NCBI RefSeq assembly: GCF_000611645.1
Contig: NW_014012657.1
Location: forward strand, 1-11,897
From: Monoraphidium neglectum
Lineage: Eukaryota; Chlorophyta; Chlorophyceae; Sphaeropleales; Selenastraceae
Length of the DNA: 11,897 nt
Reading direction: 5' to 3'
The translations under genes and the position numbers were made by a program. A model generated the notes under the pieces. That model was not told the DNA's origin. It saw only the letters and a list, made by a program, of their open reading frames with translations, and ran no database searches. This document shows, one piece after another, positions 7,671 through 11,897 of the stretch. The stretch's first letter is position 1. Every line of letters starts with the position of its first letter.

Positions 7671-9599
7671 ATGGCGCTTGCAGCCAAGAAGAAGATCGTG
7701 AAGGAGAAGGGGCAGGAGCCCGATGACTTTGAGGAGCAGGTGGCGCAGGTGCGAGGGCGTTCAGGCGGCGGACTCGCACAGCAGCAGATCGAAATGTTGC
7801 TGCTCGGGCCTCGCTTTCCCTGGCAGTCGTGGCTGAACCACAGTGGCCGCGGTGCGGTATGCAGGCTCTGTTCGACCTGGAGGCGACCAACTCGGAGCTG
7901 AAGGCGGACCTGCGCGACCTGTACATCACCGGCGCCAAGGAGATTGATGTGCAGGGCGGCAGCAGGAAGGCCGTCATTGTGCAGGTGATGAAGGCTGCAG
8001 GGTGTGCGCGCCCTGCTTGAATGGAGCTGTGCTGCAGCGGGCGAAGGACCGGCAGAAGCAGCAGGGTGGACAGCAGCATTCATTCTTTGCGGCCACGCAG
8101 CCGCCGCTCATGTGGATCAGGGAACAGCATTGTCTGGCGAGCACTATTTTTCCATGAACATCAAGAGGAGGTGCAACAATTGTCATTTGCGCCACAGCAA
8201 CTGCCAGAGCGCGTCGAGCAGTGGTCAAATAGCTATGTCAGGTGGTGGCGATTTTGGTGACCGTGCGGCAGCTTGTGCTCTAATGCACGCTGCTGGCAGC
8301 GCAATGCTACGCACCCGGCAGAAGCCGCGGCAGTCGTCCACAGGGACCGGCTGTGGCGAGCCCATCAGCCGGATCCGCACATGCGATATATGCAGTGTCC
8401 CACGGGGGCGCCACGTGCGCGTCAGCCGCACACAGCTCCCCGGCAGTGGCGATGTTGGCATTGCAAGTGGCAGACATGCTGCAGCCAAGGCCCCCTCACA
8501 TGGCCCACCAACCCTCTTTTTAAGGGATGATGGAATTCAAACGTGCCCCACCTCCCCACCCCTTTCTCACGCCGCAAACCGCACCCTCAGGTGCCGTTCC
8601 GCCTGCTTAAGGCCTTCCACAAGGTGCAGCAGCGGCTCGTGCGCGAGCTCGAGAAGAAGTTCAGCGGCAAGGACGTTGTGATCGTCGCCAACCGCCGCAT
8701 CCTGCCGCCCAGCAGCAGCGGCGTGTCCAACTCGCGCCCCCGCAGCCGCACGCTGACGGCCGTGCACGAGGCCATCCTGGGGGACCTCGTGTACCCCACG
8801 GAGATTGTGGGCAAGCGCATCCGCTACAGGGTGGACGGCTCCAAGCTCCTGAAGGTGCGCGCGGCCATGGGAACGCTGGTGCTCAGAGAACAAAGCAAGG
8901 GCCCGTCGCTGAGGGCTGGGGGTTGAAGTCGCACAGGCACGCAGCGTTCGGCCTCCGGCAGCAAGGAGCAGGGTGGCGGCGCTCGCATGGCGACAGGCCG
9001 GTAGTGTTGCAGGTCCTGCAGGAGTGCGCGTCACTGCAGCGGACAGCTGGTGGCTGGGTTACGTAAGCGTTACATTACCAGCTGCGGCGCTCACTTAGAG
9101 CGGAGGGCTTGCGTTGCTGCCCGGGCTAGCGGCCATCATGCTGCCCGGGTTTGGCGTGCCCTGCCCGCCCAAGGGCCCTACGTCATGCCCCATCCCTTGC
9201 CGCAACCCTGCCTCCTGTGTTTAGGTGTTCCTTGACCCCAAGGACCGCAACACCACCGAGTACAAGGTGGACACCTTTGCCGGCGTGTACAAGAAGCTCA
9301 CCGGGAAGGTGGGTTTGGAGGGAGTGAGCAGGAGTGAGGAGGGGGGAGCAAATCCGTTGCAGCAGAACCTTGTTCGCTCAAGGCAGCTGCAGGGTTGCCT
9401 GGGTGGTTGGCGTGACGAAGCTGCGCAGCACGAGATACCTTGGAACGCCTGAACGATGCATTATAGCCGATGCTCATGAAAGTCACTGCGGTCACCCCCT
9501 GACCCTCAACCTGCCATTTCTGACTGCAACATGCTGCCATGTGCTGCCACCCAACAGGATGTCGTCTTCGAGTTCCCCGTGGCCGAGGCCGCGGCCTGA
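7671..9599 (+). CDS. RPS7: Cytosolic small-subunit ribosomal protein eS7 (195 aa, 5 exons)
   Basis: eS7 is a structural protein of the eukaryotic 40S subunit and is needed for processing of the small-subunit rRNA. The exons are 7671-7748, 7865-7984, 8591-8854, 9225-9308 and 9558-9599. The introns (116, 606, 370 and 249 nt) are all GT-AG and all phase 0. The 195-residue product matches the family's usual length of about 190-195. Diagnostic blocks are [12 protein letters not shown] (residues 82-93), [15 protein letters not shown] (115-129), [14 protein letters not shown] (137-150) and [16 protein letters not shown] across the last junction. The start at 7671 (CACCATGG) gives an N-terminus, [14 protein letters not shown], that lines up with the usual lysine-rich eS7 start just before the EPDDFEE motif. 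An upstream ATG at 7627 is out of frame and would be removed by the proposed leader intron. The gene is complete with no oddities and is probably strongly expressed. Confidence 0.97.
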
Positions 9600-9630
9600 G
9601 GCATGGGACAACGCCGCTTGCGCATGTCTG

Positions 9631-9635
9631 TGTAA
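9631..9635 (+). terminator. Candidate TGTAA polyadenylation signal of RPS7
   Basis: TGTAA lies 32 nt after the RPS7 stop codon. This is the standard chlorophyte poly(A) signal, and the spacing implies a very short 3' untranslated region, as expected for a ribosomal protein mRNA. Confidence 0.55.
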
Positions 9636-10364
9636 AGCTTGTGGCGGCCTCGTTTTCGCCCCGGTGTGGGTCGGGGGCGGGGTTTGTGGCGCATCCGAGT
9701 ATGCAGCCACGGGCTGGGATTTGAGGTGCAGCTAATGGACAGGAAGATGCGTCCTCAGATTCCCAGCAGCACAAACCATTAGACGACAACGCAGCAAAAC
9801 GGTACCCAGCACCTCTCACCACACCACAAGCCGCGTTTGTGGAGGGAGGGATGATAGCGCACGCATACGTATGTGCAATAAGTTGTCTGACTAGCGGTAT
9901 ATGCAGACATTGCAGGCGCGTAAGCCCTTGAGTGCCATCAGGTGCTTTGCGAAGCGTGCGCAGCGCAGCAAGTGCATCAAAGACATTGCGGCGGGCGTTC
10001 GGGCAGCCGTGCTCAGCCCCCTGCTTGTTGAATGACGACTATGAAAACGTACATACAAAGATTGTAGAAGTACTCACGCATCTTACCAGGCATCGTCTAC
10101 GGTTCGACCTGCAGCAATCCGCCTTTTGCAATAATCTTGCGTTTGAGTACGTGTGGAACAAGACTAGCACAAGGAATAACTATCAGGTAGCGCTTATGCG
10201 CGCTCCTCGTTTGCAGCGTCGCCCTTACTTGTGGCGTCCGCAGCCGTCGACGGTGCTCGGCCGCCGCGCTTGTGGTGCTGCGCCGCTGCATAAGCACATC
10301 GGGGCCCCTCTCAACAACCCCTGCCGCCTCCTGGCTGCCCCCCGCCTGGCTTTGCAATGCAAGG
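9636..10364. other. Intergenic region between RPS7 and the CGR1-like gene
   Basis: About 730 nt with no recognised gene; it must contain the promoter and 5' leader of the CGR1-like gene. A perfect 10-bp palindrome, CATACGTATG, is at 9865-9874. An open frame crosses from 9932 towards the next gene but matches no family and is not in the frame of that gene's start codon. Confidence 0.55.
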
Positions 10365-10413
10365 ATGGGGCGGTTCGACAACTGGGAGCCAGCGCAGGAG
10401 TCCAAGGAGCTAG
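10357..10413 (+). promoter_or_regulatory. Short upstream ORF overlapping the CGR1-like start codon
   Basis: An ATG eight bases before the main start opens a 19-codon out-of-frame reading frame that ends at TAG (10411-10413), inside the main coding sequence. If the mRNA includes this ATG, ribosomes would need to skip it, so it could lower translation. Its context (GCAATGC) is weak, so leaky scanning is likely. Without a mapped 5' end it may simply not be transcribed. Confidence 0.35.
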
Positions 10414-11489
10414 GGGACCCTGTAGACCTGCGCGGTGCCGCGCTCGGCCCCAAGGGGTACAAGGTCAACCCCATAAAGACCAGCCGGAAACGCAAAATAG
10501 AGGAGCCGCAGGACGATGTGATGGAGGAGCAGCAGCAGCAGCAGCCCGAGGCGATGGACGCGGACGGCGGCGCGGGCGCGGCGGCGGCGCCGGGCGCCAA
10601 GCGGCAGCGGGTGGAGGGCGAGCCGTACCGCACGGTGAGGCGCGCCGCGTGGGCGGGCACGTGTATGCCAGCACAACACCCCCGGCTCAGCCCGAGCGCC
10701 CTCTCCTGCGCGGCCGTGGGCGCCGCTGCTCAGCAAGCGGCTGCACGCTGACCCGCCCCTGGCCCTCCCCTCCCTTGCCCTGTTTGTTTTCCGTCTGTCT
10801 TGCAGGTTTCTGGCAAGGTGTGGAAGGGGCCAGGGACCAAGGCCGGCACTTACAAGTCCGCCATCGTGGGCACGACCTGGGAGAAGAAGATGGCTGCGAA
10901 GGCCACCAAGAAGGTGCTGTCGGAGCAGAAGGCGATCGCGGTCGGCGCGCTCAAGGCCAAGCGCAAGGTGCGTTGCTGTGTTTCGGGGGCCAGGGAGGGG
11001 GGAGGCAGCGTCACGGCGCCCGCAGCGGGGAGGGCTGAGCGCGCTTGACTGAGGGCCCCGAGGCGTCGGCGGCAAGCAAAGCACATGTGTGTTCAGGTCG
11101 CCCTGTCTGACCCGCTGCCCCCGTCCCGTGTGCGCCCTGCAGGCCAAGGCGCAGCAGCGGGAGGCGGCGAAGATCCGCAAGAAGGAGAACCAGGCCAAGA
11201 GCGTGGTCGTGCAAAAGGTGGGGCCCCGGCAGTGAGGGGCGCTGCCGCTCGGCACAAAACACAGGCGCACATGCATGAGCTTGTCGACGCGCGGCGGCAC
11301 CCATGCCGCATTAGCTGGGGCACCTGCCGCAGCTCTCAGCAAGGTTTCAGGTCTACCGCAACCACCCCCTCATCATGTGCTCCCCCCTCTGGCGCTGCGC
11401 ACCTCCAGATTACCAACGCGGCGACTGTCAAGAAGATGATGAAGAGCAAGAAGCAGCGGAAGCTGCTCAAGACCGCGGACACGAACTAG
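10365..11489 (+). CDS. CGR1/CCDC86-family nucleolar rRNA-processing protein (195 aa, 4 exons)
   Basis: The exons are 10365-10634, 10806-10967, 11143-11217 and 11409-11489. The introns (171, 175 and 191 nt) are GT-AG and phase 0. Exon 2 opens with VSGKVWK (residues 91-97), the signature of the Cgr1 family, whose yeast member is a nucleolar protein needed for 60S pre-rRNA processing and whose animal relative is CCDC86. The rest fits the family: WEKKM (115-119), a lysine/glutamate/alanine-rich, probably coiled-coil middle (residues about 117-165), and a basic C-terminus, VKKMMKSKKQRKLLK (175-189). The N-terminal 90 residues are not conserved family sequence as far as I can tell. They carry basic clusters that could be nuclear or nucleolar signals (SRKRK 40-44, AKRQR 78-82), a five-glutamine run (56-60) from CAG repeats, and a Gly/Ala tract. 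The start is the first in-frame ATG before MGRFDNWEP. A short out-of-frame ATG at 10357 overlaps it. Family assignment is firm; the exact ribosomal step is inferred from yeast. Confidence 0.87.
10530..10544 (+). repeat. (CAG)5 microsatellite in exon 1 of the CGR1-like gene
   Basis: Five perfect CAG codons encode a polyglutamine run in the low-complexity N-terminal part of the protein. A GC-rich Gly/Ala-coding tract follows at about 10562-10600. Both are candidates for length variation between strains. Confidence 0.85.
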
Positions 11490-11897
11490 GCGGCGCCGCC
11501 AGGCTTGTTTCCAGTTTCTACTTTTTGTTTGCTCGGTTTGTTTGTGTGTGCGGCCGGGCTCGCATGGGTTGCGTGACTCCTTCACAATCTTTTCGTGCCA
11601 TGTGGTCTCTTTTGGATGGCATGCGCAATCACAGGTTTAGCGGTGTGGGCGCAGGCGGCCGGTGGCCAAGGATCTTGCAATCCACCACGGCGGCGAACCG
11701 CGGCCCTGTGACACGGGCCCCTTCGTGCGCCCGCATGGTGTTTGTCAAACCATGGCGGTTTTTGTAACTGCTGGAAAAAAATGCATCTGGCCGTGCGGAG
11801 CACACAGGTCACAGCCATTTGCAACATTGGGTGGCGGGGGTGAGGTTGGGGAATGGCAGGTGAGGTGTGCGTGGGGGAGGGGCAGGCCGCATGGGAG
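11490..11897. other. 3' flank of the CGR1-like gene to the right edge
   Basis: Downstream of the stop, a T-rich stretch (about 11508-11547, TTTTTGTTTGCTCGGTTTG region) and the TGTAA at 11763 fit a 3' untranslated region of roughly 280 nt. No second gene is recognised before the window ends. Confidence 0.55.
11763..11767 (+). terminator. Candidate TGTAA polyadenylation signal of the CGR1-like gene
   Basis: This is the only TGTAA between the stop codon (11489) and the right edge, 273 nt downstream of the stop. A shortly following A-rich run (GGAAAAAAATG, 11773-11783) could be close to the cleavage site. Confidence 0.45.

Noticed and set aside
7985..8590. The 606-nt RPS7 intron as a possible host of a C/D-box snoRNA, since it begins GTGATGA
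   Set aside because: The C-box-like string is the splice donor itself, and no CTGA D box occurs in the intron. No other snoRNA structure could be drawn by eye.

Overview
The window looks like nuclear DNA of a green alga (Chlorophyta). Every gene is split by GT-AG introns, mostly 116-370 nt long. Exons are GC-rich. The pentamer TGTAA, the usual chlorophyte polyadenylation signal, lies downstream of all three complete genes. I cannot name genus or species; trebouxiophyte or sphaeroplealean algae would both fit.

Layout. (1) 1-657, minus: the 5' end of a WD40 gene with a Gemin5-like N-terminus, running off the left edge. It needs either a 31-nt intron or a frameshift to read through. (2) 1510-3252, minus: a complete six-exon gene for a 211-residue protein with one C2 domain and a C-terminal membrane anchor. 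(3) 4138-6822: three head-to-tail, diverged copies of a repeat bounded by short inverted termini (CCAGTTGAG / CTCAACTGG). It encodes no recognisable protein and is best read as a non-autonomous DNA-transposon-like family. The last copy carries a roughly 160-nt private insertion. (4) 7671-9599, plus: a complete five-exon gene for cytosolic small-subunit ribosomal protein eS7 (RPS7). (5) 10365-11489, plus: a complete four-exon gene for a CGR1/CCDC86-type nucleolar rRNA-processing protein.

Functionally, the two plus-strand genes both serve ribosome production and sit in tandem about 0.77 kb apart. If the first gene is a true Gemin5 homologue, it would act in snRNP assembly and translation control. 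The C2 protein is probably a membrane-tethered lipid- or protein-binding factor and has no evident link to its neighbours. I found no rRNA, credible tRNA, CRISPR array or prokaryotic operon. I also found no clear new multigene system; the most unusual element is the terminal-inverted-repeat tandem array.
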